Assembly (NCBI RefSeq): GCF_018613325.1
Contig: NZ_JAGGQJ010000040.1
Span: forward strand, 1-62,526
Reading direction: 5' to 3'
From: Bacillus sp. ISL-34
Lineage (GTDB): Bacteria > Bacillota > Bacilli > Bacillales > DSM-1321
Length of the DNA stretch: 62,526 nt
Part shown: in pieces, positions 33,257 through 45,117 of the stretch
How the letters are laid out: every line of letters begins with the position of its first letter
Position numbering within the stretch: position 1 is the stretch's first letter
The notes under the pieces: generated by a model
What the model was told of the DNA's origin: nothing
What the model saw: the letters and a program-made list of their open reading frames with translations, nothing else
The model's database searches: none
Translations under genes and position numbers: made by a program

Positions 33257-33286
33257 ATAGTATCATTATAAGTCGGATACTGTCAA
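33257..33286 (-). promoter_or_regulatory. sigma-A promoter of the str operon
   Basis: TTGACA (33281-33286), an 18-base spacer and TACTAT (33257-33262) on the minus strand. It lies about 50 bases before rplGB. Confidence 0.65.
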
Positions 33287-33375
33287 CTTCTTTCAAAAAA
33301 ATAATTCAAGCAAAAGGTTTTCCTTACAAAATTCTATTAAGATTATCAATTTGCCTAAACGGAATATATCGAATC

Positions 33376-33500
33376 CTCATACGGCTTTTAAAGCCAGCCA
33401 TGAGTAATAAGAGAGACCAGCTCAATAAATTTCTGATCCATCAGCTCCAATAGGAAACAGGAGTGCGGTTTTCAGTTTTAATTATTGAGCTGGTCCTTTT
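33376..33500. other. tandem hairpins between rplGB and rpoC
   Basis: Hairpin one: CTCAT (33376-33380) pairs with ATGAG (33400-33404), with GGCTTT/AAAGCC inside. Hairpin two: a perfect 14-base stem GACCAGCTCAATAA (33415-33428) with TTATTGAGCTGGTC (33482-33495), plus inner CTGA/TCAG and CTCC/GGAG pairing. The T-tract CTTTTTCC follows the second stem only on the plus strand. On the minus strand, the rpoC direction, the tail is weak (TCTCTTATT). It probably ends the rpoBC transcript, but an opposite-strand RNA is possible. Confidence 0.55.
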
Positions 33501-33504
33501 TCCT

Positions 33505-36500
33505 TTAATCCACTGTTACTGTATCGGCACTTTCGTCACCAACAACGACTGGGTTTGCTTTTCTGTATCTAAGCATTCCCGTTCCTGCAGGGACAAGTTT
33601 ACCGATGATGACATTTTCTTTAAGTCCAAGCAATTCATCACGTTTTCCTTTTATTGCTGCATCAGTCAAGACTCTAGTTGTTTCTTGGAATGACGCGGCG
33701 GACAAGAAGGAATCCGTTTCTAGAGATGCTTTTGTGATACCTAGCAATACAGGGCGGCCTGTAGCTGGTAATTTGTTGGTCAGCAATGCATCGGTGTTTG
33801 CAGTAGTGAACTGGTTAACATCCAATAATGTACCTGGAAGCACTTCAGTTTCGCCTGCATCAAGCACACGGACTTTACGCATCATTTGTCTAACCATTAC
33901 CTCGATATGTTTATCACCGATTTCAACACCTTGCATCCGGTATACTTTTTGAACTTCATGAAGCAGGTATTCCTGAACAGTAAGCACGTCTGTAACCTTC
34001 AGCAATTCTTTCGGATCGATGGAACCCTCTGTCAACTCTTCACCACGACGGACAGGTGTATCAACAGTTACTCTTAAACGCGCTGTGTATGGCGCAGTAT
34101 ACGTGCGTGATTCAACAGCACCCTGAACGACGATTTCCTGTTGTTTATCCCGAATTTCATTGATCGAAACAATCGTTCCTTCTATTTCGGAAATGACAGC
34201 TTGACCTTTAGGATTTCTCGCTTCAAATATTTCTTGGATACGAGGAAGACCTTGAGTGATATCATCCCCGGCAACCCCACCTGTATGGAATGTACGCATC
34301 GTCAACTGTGTACCAGGTTCTCCGATTGATTGAGCGGCAATAATACCGACTGCTTCGCCCACTTCAACTTCTTGACCGGTAGCCAAGTTGCGTCCATAAC
34401 ATTTTTTACATACACCATGGCTGGTGTTACATGTAAAGGCAGAACGGATCCATGCTGTTTCAATTCCAAGTGATTCAATATAATTAGCAAGATCTTCAGT
34501 AATAAGGTCATTTTCAGCCACGATTACTTCATTTGTTTCTGGATGTCTGATCGCTTTTCTTGCATAACGGCCCACTAGGCGCTCTTCAAGATGCTCGATT
34601 ATTTCAGTACCCTCTCTCAAGGCTGAAATTTTCAAGCCGCGGTCCGTTCCACAATCGTCATCACGGATGATGACATCTTGGGCAACGTCAACAAGTCGAC
34701 GGGTAAGGTAACCGGAATCGGCTGTTTTAAGGGCTGTATCGGCAAGACCTTTACGAGCACCATGTGTAGAGATGAAGTACTCCAACACTGTTAAACCTTC
34801 ACGGAAACTTGATTTGATCGGTAATTCAATGATACGTCCAGCCGGGTTGGCCATCAAACCACGCATACCCGCAAGCTGCGTAAAGTTGGAAGCATTACCA
34901 CGGGCACCGGAGTCACTCATCATGAAGATCGGGTTGCGTCGGTCCAGTGAGTCCATAAGTTTGGACTGGATGGTATCCTTGGCAGCACTCCATATTGAAA
35001 TGACGCGATCATAACGCTCATCCTCAGTAATTAGACCACGTCTGAATTGTTTCAAGACATTATCCACTTTGGTTTGAGCCTCAGTAATGATTTCTTGTTT
35101 TTCTTTTAAAACGACAATATCAGCCACACCAACGGTAATACCAGCTTTTGTCGAATATTTGAATCCAAGATCTTTCATCCGGTCAAGCATTTTAGATGTT
35201 TCGGTAATTTTAAAGCGTTTAAAGACTTCCGCAATGATATTCCCAAGAATTTTTTTCTTGAAAGGATCGATAGCAGGTTGAGCCTTAATCAATTCAGGGA
35301 TATTAGCGCCTTTTTCCACAAAATATTTCTCTGGAGTTTTGGTTTCCAAATTATATCGTGTCGGTTCGTTAATATACGGGAATGATTTTGGTAAAATTTC
35401 ATTGAAGATCAATTTACCGACAGTGGTAATTAGAAGTTGGCCGTTTTGTTCTTCAGTGAATGTTTCATTATTTAGTGACGATGCATGTACGGCACAACGG
35501 GAATGTAAGTGTACATATCCGTTTTGGTATGCAAGTAATGCTTCACTTGTATCTTTAAAGATCATACCCTCACCGATAGCGCCTTCTCTTTCCAATGTTA
35601 GGTAATAGTTACCTAATACCATATCTTGAGAAGGTGTAACGACAGGTTTACCATCTTTAGGGTTCAAAATGTTCTGCGCTGCAAGCATAAGCATGCGTGC
35701 TTCGGCTTGGGCTTCAGAAGATAAAGGAACGTGGACCGCCATTTGGTCACCGTCAAAGTCAGCATTATAAGCTGTACATACAAGCGGGTGCAAACGAATT
35801 GCGCGACCTTCAACCAACGTTGGTTCAAATGCTTGGATCCCAAGTCTATGAAGAGTCGGTGCACGGTTCAATAGTACTGGGTGTTCTCTAATAACTTCTT
35901 CTAGTACATCCCATATTTCAGGAGATAAACGTTCAATTTTGCGCTTAGCGGATTTGATGTTATGCGCTAGACCTCTTTGAACAAGCTCCTTCATAACGAA
36001 TGGTTTGAATAATTCAATCGCCATTTCTTTCGGAAGACCACATTGGTACATCTTTAAGTTTGGTCCGACTACGATAACGGAACGGCCAGAGTAATCAACA
36101 CGTTTACCAAGAAGGTTTTGACGGAAACGACCTTGTTTACCTTTTAACATGTGAGATAAAGATTTTAACGGACGGTTACCAGGTCCAGTTACCGGACGGC
36201 CGCGACGGCCATTATCGATAAGAGCATCGACAGCTTCTTGCAGCATACGCTTCTCATTTTGAACGATAATGCTTGGTGCTCCAAGATCCAATAATCTTTT
36301 CAAACGATTATTACGGTTGATAACACGGCGATATAAATCATTTAAATCAGATGTGGCAAAACGTCCTCCATCAAGTTGAACCATAGGACGAAGTTCCGGT
36401 GGAATGACCGGAAGCACGTCAAGGATCATCCATGAAGGCTCATTTCCGGAGTTACGGAATGCCTCAAGCACTTCCAAGCGTTTGATTGCACGGGTTCTGC

Positions 36501-37104
36501 GTTGTCCTTGAGCTGTTTTAAGCTCCTCTTTCAACGACTCTACTTCCTTTTCCGTATCAATATCTTGTAAAAGTTTTTTAATAGCTTCCGCACCCATGGC
36601 AGCTTGGAATTTCTTACCGTATTTTTCACGGTATGTACGATATTCCTTTTCAGAAAGAAGCTGTTTCTTTTCTAAAGTTGTATCGCCCGTTTCAGTTACG
36701 ACGTAAGATGCAAAGTAAATAACTTCTTCCAAAGCCCGTGGAGACATGTCAAGTACAAGTCCCATACGGCTAGGAATTCCTTTAAAATACCATATGTGTG
36801 AAACTGGAGCTGCCAGCTCAATATGTCCCATACGCTCACGACGCACCTTAGCACGAGTGACTTCAACGCCACAACGGTCACAGACTACGCCTTTATAACG
36901 AACACGTTTATATTTTCCGCAATGACATTCCCAGTCCTTCTGAGGTCCAAAAATTCTCTCACAGAATAAACCGTCTTTTTCTGGCTTTAACGTACGATAG
37001 TTGATTGTTTCTGGTTTTTTAACTTCTCCATGGGACCAAGAACGAATCTTGTCTGGTGAAGCAAGACCAATTTTCATATACTCAAAATTATTAACGTCTA
37101 ACAA
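33505..37104 (-). CDS. rpoC: RNA polymerase beta' subunit
   Basis: 1199 residues. Zinc ribbon Cys60, Cys62, Cys75 and Cys78 at the N-terminus, the catalytic magnesium site NADFDGD before the middle, and the trigger-loop region near [17 protein letters not shown]. It starts with TTG at 37104, preceded by GGGAGG eight bases away, giving [13 protein letters not shown] as in B. subtilis. It is separated from rpoB by 184 bases with hairpins. Confidence 0.98.
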   Translation of the reverse strand: MLDVNNFEYMKIGLASPDKIRSWSHGEVKKPETINYRTLKPEKDGLFCERIFGPQKDWECHCGKYKRVRYKGVVCDRCGVEVTRAKVRRERMGHIELAAPVSHIWYFKGIPSRMGLVLDMSPRALEEVIYFASYVVTETGDTTLEKKQLLSEKEYRTYREKYGKKFQAAMGAEAIKKLLQDIDTEKEVESLKEELKTAQGQRRTRAIKRLEVLEAFRNSGNEPSWMILDVLPVIPPELRPMVQLDGGRFATSDLNDLYRRVINRNNRLKRLLDLGAPSIIVQNEKRMLQEAVDALIDNGRRGRPVTGPGNRPLKSLSHMLKGKQGRFRQNLLGKRVDYSGRSVIVVGPNLKMYQCGLPKEMAIELFKPFVMKELVQRGLAHNIKSAKRKIERLSPEIWDVLEEVIREHPVLLNRAPTLHRLGIQAFEPTLVEGRAIRLHPLVCTAYNADFDGDQMAVHVPLSSEAQAEARMLMLAAQNILNPKDGKPVVTPSQDMVLGNYYLTLEREGAIGEGMIFKDTSEALLAYQNGYVHLHSRCAVHASSLNNETFTEEQNGQLLITTVGKLIFNEILPKSFPYINEPTRYNLETKTPEKYFVEKGANIPELIKAQPAIDPFKKKILGNIIAEVFKRFKITETSKMLDRMKDLGFKYSTKAGITVGVADIVVLKEKQEIITEAQTKVDNVLKQFRRGLITEDERYDRVISIWSAAKDTIQSKLMDSLDRRNPIFMMSDSGARGNASNFTQLAGMRGLMANPAGRIIELPIKSSFREGLTVLEYFISTHGARKGLADTALKTADSGYLTRRLVDVAQDVIIRDDDCGTDRGLKISALREGTEIIEHLEERLVGRYARKAIRHPETNEVIVAENDLITEDLANYIESLGIETAWIRSAFTCNTSHGVCKKCYGRNLATGQEVEVGEAVGIIAAQSIGEPGTQLTMRTFHTGGVAGDDITQGLPRIQEIFEARNPKGQAVISEIEGTIVSINEIRDKQQEIVVQGAVESRTYTAPYTARLRVTVDTPVRRGEELTEGSIDPKELLKVTDVLTVQEYLLHEVQKVYRMQGVEIGDKHIEVMVRQMMRKVRVLDAGETEVLPGTLLDVNQFTTANTDALLTNKLPATGRPVLLGITKASLETDSFLSAASFQETTRVLTDAAIKGKRDELLGLKENVIIGKLVPAGTGMLRYRKANPVVVGDESADTVTVD

Positions 37105-37288
37105 GGGGCCTACCTCCCTTTTAATCTCCAGGTTTAACCCTTGATTGCCGTCAAATATCAGGCAATCTTACACCGGATGATGGTTGATTGAATCAATAAG
37201 GCTCTAACAAGGCAGCATGATCTTCAAATGAACAACTTGCTGCCAGTCAGAGCGGGTAATATATAACTAGAAATGTTTATATTTAATT
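37105..37288 (-). other. hairpin-rich rpoB-rpoC spacer
   Basis: No gene. Three dyads are present: GATTGCC/GGCAATC (37143-37167), the palindrome TTGATTGAATCAA (37184-37196), and a long stem GCTCT-GGCAGC with GCTGCC-AGAGC (37201-37253). None has a U-tract, so rpoC can still be co-transcribed with rpoB. They could be processing sites or slow the elongating polymerase. Confidence 0.5.
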
Positions 37289-40200
37289 TTATTCTTTGAC
37301 AGGTGCCCCTACTTCGGAAGCAACCATATCTTTAGATTCTGAATCAAGGCTTAATTTGTCTGCTTGGTTGGCTTCATCTTCATCTTCCAAATCACGCATT
37401 TCGATTTCACGATCTTCGGCATTGAGGATTTTAACATCCAATCCTAAACTTTGAAGCTCCTTAATCAATACTTTGAAGGACTCAGGAACGCCTGGTTCAG
37501 GGACATTTTCACCTTTGACAATGGCTTCGTACGTTTTAACACGACCAACGACATCATCTGATTTAACGGTTAGGATTTCTTGTAATGTATAAGCAGCACC
37601 GTAAGCTTCAAGTGCCCATACTTCCATCTCACCGAAACGCTGTCCACCAAATTGCGCTTTACCACCAAGTGGTTGCTGCGTAACAAGGGAGTAAGGTCCA
37701 GTTGAACGTGCATGAAGTTTATCATCGACCATATGTGCCAGTTTGATCATATACATGACACCAACTGATACACGGTTATCGAATGCTTCACCTGAACGGC
37801 CATCATAAAGGACGGTTTTTGCATCACGGGACATCCCTGCTTCTTCAATCGTACCCCAAACGTCTTCCTCAGTGGCACCATCGAATACAGGAGATGCTAC
37901 ATGAATGCCAAGTGCGCGTGCAGCCATACCTAAGTGAAGCTCCAGCACCTGACCGATGTTCATACGTGAAGGTACACCCAACGGGTTTAACATGATGTCG
38001 ACTGGAGTGCCATCTGGTAAATAAGGCATATCTTCTTCAGGAAGAATCCTAGAGATTACCCCTTTGTTACCATGTCGTCCAGCCATTTTATCGCCTTCAT
38101 GGATTTTACGTTTTTGAACGATATATACACGTGCTAGTTGGTTTACACCAGGAGGCAGTTCATCGCCATCTTCTCTGTTGAAAACTTTAACATCAAGAAC
38201 GATTCCTCCGCCGCCGTGAGGTACACGAAGTGATGTATCCCTTACTTCACGTGCTTTTTCACCGAAGATTGCATGTAATAGACGTTCCTCGGCAGTCAGT
38301 TCCGTTACACCTTTAGGCGTGACTTTACCAACGAGAAGGTCTCCGTCTTTCACTTCAGCACCCACACGGATAATTCCGCGCTCATCAAGATTACGAAGCG
38401 CATCTTCCCCTACGTTAGGGATATCACGGGTGATTTCTTCAGGCCCTAATTTTGTATCGCGTGATTCAGATTCATATTCTTCAATATGAATGGAAGTGTA
38501 CACATCATCCTTAACCAATCGTTCGCTCATGATGATGGCATCTTCATAGTTGTATCCATCCCAAGTCATGAAGGCAACCAATACGTTACGTCCAAGTGCC
38601 AACTCACCTTTTTCCATTGAAGGACCATCAGCAAGAATTTCACCTTTTACGACGTTGTCGCCAACACTTACGATAGGGCGTTGATTATAGCACGTTCCTT
38701 GGTTGGAACGAATGAATTTTAATAGACGGTATTTATCAAGGTTTCCTTTTACTTGCTGTCCGTCAACTTCACTTACCCTACGTACCCATACTTCACGTGA
38801 TTCAACGTGCTCTACGATACCAGGGTGTTTACAGATGACAGCAGCACCGGAGTCTTTCGCTGAAACATACTCCATACCCGTTCCGACTCGAGGGGCTTCC
38901 GGTTGAAGCAAAGGAACTGCTTGACGTTGCATGTTCGCTCCCATAAGGGCACGGTTGGAGTCATCATTTTCCAAGAAAGGAATACATGCAGTCGCAGCAG
39001 ATACAACTTGTTTAGGAGATACATCCATGTAATCTACGCGGTCACGCGGAACAACGGTATTTTCACCGCGGAAACGTGCAACAACATCATCATCAAGGAA
39101 TGAGCCGTCATCAGACAGGCGTACATTCGCTTGGGCAACTACATAATTATCTTCCTCATCAGCTGTTAAGTAATCGATTTGGCTCGTAATTCTACCTGTT
39201 TCAGGGTCCACACGGCGATATGGTGTTTCAATGAAGCCATATGGGTTAACCTTTGCAAAACTGGATAACGAGTTAATCAAACCAATATTCGGTCCCTCAG
39301 GCGTTTCAATCGGACACATACGGCCATAGTGGGAATAATGAACGTCACGTACTTCAAAGCCAGCACGCTCACGTGTAAGACCACCAGGTCCCAATGCAGA
39401 TAGACGACGTTTATGCGTCAATTCAGCCAACGGGTTCGTTTGGTCCATGAATTGGGAAAGCTGCGAGCTTCCAAAGAACTCTTTAATTGATGCAATGACC
39501 GGGCGAATGTTGATTAGTTGCTGTGGAGTGATTGTGTTCGTATCCTGAATGGACATTCTTTCACGGACAACACGCTCCATACGGGATAAACCAATTCTAA
39601 ATTGGTTTTGCAGCAATTCACCAACGGAACGTAGACGACGGTTACCTAAATGGTCAATGTCATCCGTGATTCCCACACCATGCAATAAGTTAAAGAAATA
39701 ACTGATGGAAGAAATGATATCAGCCGGTGTAATGTTTTTGACCTGGTCGGTCACATAGGCATTACCGATGATATTGATCACTTTTTCGCCTTCAGCATCG
39801 TTTGGTGCAAACACTTTAATAGGTTGAAGAAGAGTTTCTTCTTCCACTACACCACCTGATGGATGGAATGTTTTGAATCCGATTCCACCTTCTATATGAG
39901 GCAGGATTCTATCAAGAGTCCGACGGTCAAGCATCGTACCTTTTTCAACGATGATTTCACCTGTTTCAGGGTCAATCAAAGTCTCTGCAATACGTTGTCC
40001 GAATAAACGGTTCTTAATATGCAGTTTTTTGTTTATTTTATAACGGCCTACATTAGCTAAATCATAACGTTTTGGATCAAAAAAGCGTGATACTAAAAGA
40101 CTTTTCGCGTTTTCGACAGTAGGCGGTTCACCTGGGCGTAGACGCTCATAGATTTCTAGTAATGCTTTTTCCACACTCTCAGTGTTATCCTTTTCAAGAG

Positions 40201-40858
40201 TGTTGCGAAGGTATTCGTTGTCTCCGATCAAATCGATGATTTCTTGATCTGTTCCGAATCCAAGGGCACGCATCAATACCGTGATCGGTAATTTCCTGGT
40301 GCGATCGATTCGAACATACACAACATCCTTGGCGTCTGTTTCATATTCGAGCCATGCACCACGGTTAGGAATAACGGTCGCAGAGAACCCAAGCTTACCG
40401 TTTTTATCCATTTTCCCATTGTAGTAAACACTCGGTGAGCGCACTAATTGGGATACAATTACCCGTTCAGCACCATTGATGACAAATGTACCTGTTTCAG
40501 TCATCAGCGGGAAGTCACCCATAAATACATCCTGGTCTTTCACTTCCCCTGTTTCTTTGTTAACAAGGCGCACTTTCACACGAAGTGGTGCAGAATACGT
40601 AACATCGCGTTCTTTTGTTTCTTCCACAGAATACTTCGGCTCAGCTAAGCTGTAATCGATGAATTCTAACGATAAATTACCTGTAAAATCCTCAATAGGA
40701 GAAATATCCTGGAACATTTCCTTTAAACCTACATCTAGAAACCATTGATAAGAAGCTGTTTGAATTTCAATCAGATTCGGAAGATCCAAAACCTCACTGA
40801 TTCTTGCATAACTTCTACGTTGGCGGTGTCGTCCATACTGAACAAGTTGACCTGTCAA
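37289..40858 (-). CDS. rpoB: RNA polymerase beta subunit
   Basis: 1189 residues. The rifampicin-binding cluster reads [20 protein letters not shown] then [10 protein letters not shown], all wild type. [12 protein letters not shown] and the C-terminal [18 protein letters not shown] clamp segment are present. I chose the TTG at 40858 ([11 protein letters not shown]), because AAGGGG lies eight bases upstream and it matches the B. subtilis start. A GTG three codons earlier overlaps the ribosome site. The acidic C-terminal tail is variable. Confidence 0.98.
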   Translation of the reverse strand: MTGQLVQYGRHRQRRSYARISEVLDLPNLIEIQTASYQWFLDVGLKEMFQDISPIEDFTGNLSLEFIDYSLAEPKYSVEETKERDVTYSAPLRVKVRLVNKETGEVKDQDVFMGDFPLMTETGTFVINGAERVIVSQLVRSPSVYYNGKMDKNGKLGFSATVIPNRGAWLEYETDAKDVVYVRIDRTRKLPITVLMRALGFGTDQEIIDLIGDNEYLRNTLEKDNTESVEKALLEIYERLRPGEPPTVENAKSLLVSRFFDPKRYDLANVGRYKINKKLHIKNRLFGQRIAETLIDPETGEIIVEKGTMLDRRTLDRILPHIEGGIGFKTFHPSGGVVEEETLLQPIKVFAPNDAEGEKVINIIGNAYVTDQVKNITPADIISSISYFFNLLHGVGITDDIDHLGNRRLRSVGELLQNQFRIGLSRMERVVRERMSIQDTNTITPQQLINIRPVIASIKEFFGSSQLSQFMDQTNPLAELTHKRRLSALGPGGLTRERAGFEVRDVHYSHYGRMCPIETPEGPNIGLINSLSSFAKVNPYGFIETPYRRVDPETGRITSQIDYLTADEEDNYVVAQANVRLSDDGSFLDDDVVARFRGENTVVPRDRVDYMDVSPKQVVSAATACIPFLENDDSNRALMGANMQRQAVPLLQPEAPRVGTGMEYVSAKDSGAAVICKHPGIVEHVESREVWVRRVSEVDGQQVKGNLDKYRLLKFIRSNQGTCYNQRPIVSVGDNVVKGEILADGPSMEKGELALGRNVLVAFMTWDGYNYEDAIIMSERLVKDDVYTSIHIEEYESESRDTKLGPEEITRDIPNVGEDALRNLDERGIIRVGAEVKDGDLLVGKVTPKGVTELTAEERLLHAIFGEKAREVRDTSLRVPHGGGGIVLDVKVFNREDGDELPPGVNQLARVYIVQKRKIHEGDKMAGRHGNKGVISRILPEEDMPYLPDGTPVDIMLNPLGVPSRMNIGQVLELHLGMAARALGIHVASPVFDGATEEDVWGTIEEAGMSRDAKTVLYDGRSGEAFDNRVSVGVMYMIKLAHMVDDKLHARSTGPYSLVTQQPLGGKAQFGGQRFGEMEVWALEAYGAAYTLQEILTVKSDDVVGRVKTYEAIVKGENVPEPGVPESFKVLIKELQSLGLDVKILNAEDREIEMRDLEDEDEANQADKLSLDSESKDMVASEVGAPVKE

Positions 40859-40927
40859 CTGATTCACCCCTTAAATCAAGCGTTATAAGGATCCATTTGC
40901 CTCGGAAAAGGAATCATTTCCATAGAC

Positions 40928-40962
40928 AAAAAGAAAATGGTTTTTATTTTAAAAACCACTAT
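40928..40962 (-). terminator. terminator or attenuator in the rpoB leader
   Basis: On the minus strand TGGTTTTT, loop AAAAT, AAAAACCA and then TTTTCTTTTTG. It lies about 70 bases before rpoB and after ybxB. It either ends the rplJL-ybxB transcript or attenuates read-through into rpoB. A TATAAT at about 41020 upstream of it has no clear -35 partner. Confidence 0.6.
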
Positions 40963-41096
40963 TTCTCATAAAACGAACTATTATTTATATATTTTTCCCA
41001 TATTATCCATTGATTATACACCAATGGTATAAAAATTGCATAGTTACGGAATTATATATATGCATTTTATAATACTAACATAGCGAAAATTTAGAG

Positions 41097-41708
41097 TCAA
41101 ACCTTTTTGGATAATAGTATATAGTAACCTTTTTTCTTAACGGGCACTTCAATATTTCCAAATAATTGCTCCATTTTATCCATTGCGGATGGAGCCCCTT
41201 GTTTTTTTTGAATGACAACCCATAATTCTCCACCAGCTACCAAACTACGATAGCTTTCTTCTAAAATTTCGTGGACTACACTTTTACCTGCGCGAATGGG
41301 AGGGTTCGTAAGAATCGCCGCGAATTGATTGGAGCCAACTTTGTCAAAACGATCACTTTCGTAAATCTTCACATTTGCAATCCCATTGGAAGCGGCATTC
41401 TCTTTTGACAATTCAACTGCCCGGCTATTTATATCAATCATTTCTATCGTTCTATCGGGATAAGCTGCCGCAATCGATATTCCGATTGGTCCATAACCGC
41501 AACCAACATCGAGAATATCACCTTCCACAGCTTCATTAAGGTTAAAACTCTCAACCAAAAGACGCGATCCGAAATCAACTTCCTTTTTCGAAAAAACACC
41601 ATTATCACTTTTGAAGCGAAATGTACGTCCCTTTAATGTGAAATCCCAAAATTTCGGATTGCTTACGACATCCGGTTTATGTGAGTAGTAATGCTCTGTC
41701 AGAGTCAT
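41097..41708 (-). CDS. ybxB: class I SAM-dependent RNA methyltransferase, RsmC-like (YbxB)
   Basis: 203 residues with an MTS-type methyltransferase domain. The SAM-binding motif LDVGCGYG is at about 67-73, and the catalytic NPPIR motif at 134-138 is typical of guanine-N2 methyltransferases of 16S rRNA. It lies between rplL and rpoB as in B. subtilis, where its exact target is unclear to me. A terminator separates it from rplL. Confidence 0.88.
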   Translation of the reverse strand: MTLTEHYYSHKPDVVSNPKFWDFTLKGRTFRFKSDNGVFSKKEVDFGSRLLVESFNLNEAVEGDILDVGCGYGPIGISIAAAYPDRTIEMIDINSRAVELSKENAASNGIANVKIYESDRFDKVGSNQFAAILTNPPIRAGKSVVHEILEESYRSLVAGGELWVVIQKKQGAPSAMDKMEQLFGNIEVPVKKKGYYILLSKKV

Positions 41709-41856
41709 CTCCCCCTATCAGAAAGGAATATTGAAGATTTAATGAGAGAAGAGAATTGAAGAATGGATGCTTGCACGCCGGAATGTTCGAATAACGAAAC
41801 CCTCGTTATCAATCCATTAACGGCTAGTTTCCGTCATTTCTTTAAAAATGAAGAAA

Positions 41857-41886
41857 AAAAGCCCGCCAGTGATAGCGAGCTTTTTG
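41857..41886 (-). terminator. terminator after rplL
   Basis: On the minus strand AAGCTCGC, loop TATCACTG, GCGGGCTT and then TTTTT. It partly ends the rplJL transcript 12 bases after the rplL stop. Confidence 0.8.
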
Positions 41887-41897
41887 TTTATGCAAGA

Positions 41898-42257
41898 TTA
41901 CTTAACTTCAACGCCAGCTCCAACTTCTTCAAGTTTAGCTTTGATTTCTTCAGCTTCTTCTTTAGAAGCAGCTTCTTTGATTGCTTTTGGAGTGTTGTCA
42001 ACAAGTTCTTTTGCTTCTTTAAGTCCAAGACCTGTAACTTCACGTACAGCTTTGATAACTTTGATTTTTTGATCTCCAGCAGATGTAAGGATTACATCAA
42101 ACTCAGTTTTTTCTTCAGCAGCAGCGCCACCAGCAGCAGCTACAGCTACAGGTGCAGCAGCAGTTACGCCAAATTCTTCTTCGATTGCTTTTACAAGGTC
42201 GTTTAATTCTAAAACAGTCATATTTTTAACTGCTTCAATGATTTGATCTTTAGTCAT
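41898..42257 (-). CDS. rplL: 50S ribosomal protein L7/L12
   Basis: 119 residues. It has an N-terminal dimerisation part, an alanine-rich hinge ([15 protein letters not shown]) and a C-terminal domain [20 protein letters not shown] that recruits EF-Tu and EF-G. It forms the stalk with L10. Confidence 0.99.
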   Translation of the reverse strand: MTKDQIIEAVKNMTVLELNDLVKAIEEEFGVTAAAPVAVAAAGGAAAEEKTEFDVILTSAGDQKIKVIKAVREVTGLGLKEAKELVDNTPKAIKEAASKEEAEEIKAKLEEVGAGVEVK

Positions 42258-42318
42258 TTTTATTTCCTCCTCGAAATGGTTGGTTTTTTTGAATCAGTAG
42301 GCTAAATAAGCGGTCAGC

Positions 42319-42819
42319 TTACGCGCCTTGTTCTTCTTTTTGCTCTGCAACAGCTTTTGTAGCAAGAGCAAGTCCGCGCATAGGTGCTTGTAGCACGCTG
42401 AGTAGCATTGAAAGTAGGCCTTCGCGTGAAGGTAGTTCTGCAAGAGCTTTAATTTCTTCAGCAGTTGCAACATTTCCTTCGATAACTCCAGCTTTGATTT
42501 CTAACGCTTCATGTTTTTTCGCAAAATCGTTAAGGATTTTTGCTGGCGCAATAACATCTTCAGTTGAGAATGCAATTGCGTTTGGTCCTGTTAATGATTC
42601 GTTCAAAGCGCTAAGTTCAGCACTTTCCGCAGCACGGCGAGTCATAGAGTTTTTGTAAACTTTAAACTCAACGCCAGCTTCACGAAGTTGCTTACGAAGT
42701 TCTGTTAATTCAGCAACAGTCAATCCACGGTAGTCAACAACTACTGTTGATTGGCTTGAAGTTAACTTATCAGAAATCTCAGCAACGATTTTTTGCTTTT
42801 GTTCAATAATTGCGTTCAT
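42319..42819 (-). CDS. rplJ: 50S ribosomal protein L10
   Basis: 166 residues beginning [19 protein letters not shown] and ending [11 protein letters not shown]. It anchors L7/L12 dimers to the ribosome and represses its own operon by binding the leader. The start at 42819 has AGGAGGTG upstream; eleven extra in-frame codons belong to the leader. Confidence 0.98.
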   Translation of the reverse strand: MNAIIEQKQKIVAEISDKLTSSQSTVVVDYRGLTVAELTELRKQLREAGVEFKVYKNSMTRRAAESAELSALNESLTGPNAIAFSTEDVIAPAKILNDFAKKHEALEIKAGVIEGNVATAEEIKALAELPSREGLLSMLLSVLQAPMRGLALATKAVAEQKEEQGA

Positions 42820-42995
42820 CCTTACACCTCCTGTAGATTTGCTTGAAAACATTTATACCGTTTCAAAGAAAAAGCCTTCATCTCTATTGCAGACATGAAG
42901 GCAGTAATTTCAAAAGTCATAGTCCAGGACTATTATTATCGAATTACCTCGGCAGGGAATTAAGCTCGTAACGAGCACCTACTGTCTACGGTACA
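42820..42995 (-). promoter_or_regulatory. L10 leader RNA with attenuator
   Basis: The minus-strand leader contains the characteristic ACCGTAGACAGTAGGTGC and CCTGCCGAGGTAATT pieces of the L10-binding kink-turn. A terminator stem follows: GCCTTCAT (42895-42902) with ATGAAGGC (42874-42881) and then TTTTTC. It is the established autoregulatory L10(L12)4-binding leader of Firmicutes. L10 excess favours premature termination. Confidence 0.88.
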
Positions 42996-43055
42996 AATAG
43001 TATTCATTTATTCACAACAAAACTTATTATAACAATAATAGTTTTGGTATGTCAA

Positions 43056-43751
43056 TTATTTATTGAAAGTAGAAGGATCAACTTTCACGCCAGGGCCCAT
43101 TGTAGTTGTTACAGAAACGTTTTTCATGTAAGTTCCTTTAGCAGCCGCAGGTTTAACTTTCAATAATGTATCATAGATAGTAGTGAAGTTTTCCACTAGT
43201 TTAGCATCCTCGAAAGATACTTTACCGATTGGAGCATGGATGTTACCAGCTTTATCTACGCGGTATTCAACTTTACCAGCTTTGATTTCATTAACAGCTT
43301 TCGTTACATCGAAAGTTACTGTGCCAGTTTTAGGGTTAGGCATTAAACCTTTAGGTCCTAATACACGGCCAAGTTTACCAACTTCACCCATCATGTCTGG
43401 AGTCGCAACGATTACATCGAATTCGAACCATCCTTGTTGGATTTTGTTGATGAAGTCAGATTCACCAACGTAGTCAGCACCAGCAGCTTCCGCTTCTTTT
43501 GCTTTTTCGCCTTTAGCGAATACTAATACGCGTTGAGTTTTACCAGTACCATTCGGAAGAACAACAGCTCCACGAATTTGTTGGTCAGCTTTCTTAGGGT
43601 CTACGCCTAAACGGAAAGCCACTTCAACAGTCGCATCGAATTTTGCGAAGTTTGCTTTTTTAGCAACTTCGATTGCTTCAGTTACAGCATAAGCCTTAGA
43701 AACTTCTACAAGCTTAGCTGCTTCAAGATACTTTTTACCTTTTTTCGCCAT
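43056..43751 (-). CDS. rplA: 50S ribosomal protein L1
   Basis: 231 residues beginning [21 protein letters not shown], with the conserved [18 protein letters not shown] segment of domain II. L1 forms the mobile stalk that moves deacylated tRNA out of the E site. Second gene of rplK-rplA. Confidence 0.98.
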   Translation of the reverse strand: MAKKGKKYLEAAKLVEVSKAYAVTEAIEVAKKANFAKFDATVEVAFRLGVDPKKADQQIRGAVVLPNGTGKTQRVLVFAKGEKAKEAEAAGADYVGESDFINKIQQGWFEFDVIVATPDMMGEVGKLGRVLGPKGLMPNPKTGTVTFDVTKAVNEIKAGKVEYRVDKAGNIHAPIGKVSFEDAKLVENFTTIYDTLLKVKPAAAKGTYMKNVSVTTTMGPGVKVDPSTFNK

Positions 43752-43855
43752 GATATAAATCCTCCTAAATTGTGGTTTTAACGGAATGACCTCCCACGAA
43801 TAAAGGTTGCGAGTATCAATCGCAACCCCGTAGAAACAAATAGCAATTACATGGA

Positions 43856-44281
43856 TTAGTCTTCGATGACAATACCCATGCTGCGAGCAGTACCTTCAAC
43901 CATACGCATTGCAGCTTCAACGCTTGCAGCGTTTAGGTCAGGCATTTTAGTTTCAGCAATCTCGCGCACTTGATCACGCTTGACTGTAGCAACTTTATTA
44001 CGGTTAGGTTCACCAGAACCAGACTCGATACCAGCTACTTTCTTAAGCAATACTGCAGCCGGCGGAGTTTTTGTAATGAATGTAAATGAACGGTCTTCAA
44101 ATACCGTGATTTCAACAGGAATAATTAGACCAGCTTGATCTGCTGTACGAGCGTTGAACTCCTTACAGAATCCCATGATGTTTACACCAGCTTGACCTAA
44201 TGCAGGACCGACTGGCGGTGCCGGATTCGCTTTACCAGCAGGAATTTGCAATTTAACCATTTTAATTACTTTTTTAGCCAC
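43856..44281 (-). CDS. rplK: 50S ribosomal protein L11
   Basis: 141 residues beginning (GTG) [30 protein letters not shown]. The thiostrepton-region prolines are intact. The GTG at 44281 is chosen because AGGAGGT lies seven bases upstream. Eighteen extra in-frame codons upstream have no family counterpart. It is needed for RelA activation on the ribosome. Confidence 0.98.
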   Translation of the reverse strand: MAKKVIKMVKLQIPAGKANPAPPVGPALGQAGVNIMGFCKEFNARTADQAGLIIPVEITVFEDRSFTFITKTPPAAVLLKKVAGIESGSGEPNRNKVATVKRDQVREIAETKMPDLNAASVEAAMRMVEGTARSMGIVIED

Positions 44282-44414
44282 GAGACACACCTCCTTATAA
44301 GTCCGTGATGTGGTAATAGGGTAATACCCTCCCACTCATCTTGAATTCTTTATATATTAATAAAGAATGCTTGTATCGTTGAGGCCTAAAAATTGAAACA
44401 TACTGACCTTTGAA

Positions 44415-44443
44415 ATTTTACCACTTTCAAAAGGCAATTTCAA
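44415..44443 (-). promoter_or_regulatory. sigma-A promoter of rplK-rplA
   Basis: TTGAAA (44438-44443), a 17-base spacer and TAAAAT (44415-44420) on the minus strand. They lie between nusG and rplK. The leader that follows contains an ATTCTTTAT/ATAAAGAAT hairpin. Confidence 0.65.
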
Positions 44444-44455
44444 GTTTTTTTCCGT

Positions 44456-44989
44456 TTATAATTTTTCCACTTGATTAAAATCAAGTTCAACCGGTGTATC
44501 ACGGCCGAACATATTGACTAGGACCCTTACTTTTCCTTTATCTTTATCAAGTTCTTCAATTGGCCCTGCAAAGGTTGCAAATGGTCCTTCTTTAACTTGA
44601 ACCGTATCACCGATTTCAAAATCAACTTCGATTTTGCTTTCATCTACGCCCATTCGCTTAAGAACGACTTCAATTTCTTCCGGCAGCAATGCAGTCGGTT
44701 TTGACCCAGCTCCAGATGAACCTACGAAACCTGTTACGCCAGGCGTATTCCGGACAACATACCATGAATCATCCGTCATGATGATCTCAACCAACACATA
44801 ACCTGGAAACACTTTCTTTTTGGTCACTTTCTTTTTGCCATCTTTCACTTCTGTTTCTTCTTCTTCTGGAACTACAACGCGAAAGATCTTGTCTTCCATC
44901 CCCATAGTTTCAACACGTTTTTCCAAGTTAGCCTTAACCTTGTTCTCATAACCTGAATAGGTGTGAACTACATACCAATTCTTTTCCAT
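44456..44989 (-). CDS. nusG: transcription termination/antitermination factor NusG
   Basis: 177 residues with an NGN domain (MEKNWYVVHTYSGYENKVKANLEKR) and a C-terminal KOW domain (GDTVQVKEGPFATFAG). It binds RNA polymerase and in Bacillus stimulates pausing at T-rich non-template sites. It has its own possible promoter upstream. Confidence 0.98.
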   Translation of the reverse strand: MEKNWYVVHTYSGYENKVKANLEKRVETMGMEDKIFRVVVPEEEETEVKDGKKKVTKKKVFPGYVLVEIIMTDDSWYVVRNTPGVTGFVGSSGAGSKPTALLPEEIEVVLKRMGVDESKIEVDFEIGDTVQVKEGPFATFAGPIEELDKDKGKVRVLVNMFGRDTPVELDFNQVEKL

Positions 44990-45117
44990 GTGTTAGGACT
45001 TTAACGTCCTTCCCTCCCTGCAATCAATCATTTTCTTTATTAATCTTTATCTTTGAACGTTTTAGCCAAAAAACCATACAGGCGTCATCCCGACTTAACT
45101 AGAATATATTGTGATGA

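Noticed and set aside
37783..37995. Plus-strand frames inside rpoB, rpoC, fusA, clpC and other large genes
   Set aside because: Antisense frames within conserved coding sequence, with no ribosome sites or recognisable proteins.
41763..42206. 147-codon frame on the plus strand opposite rplL
   Set aside because: Shadow of the strongly biased rplL codons; serine- and phenylalanine-rich with no ribosome site.
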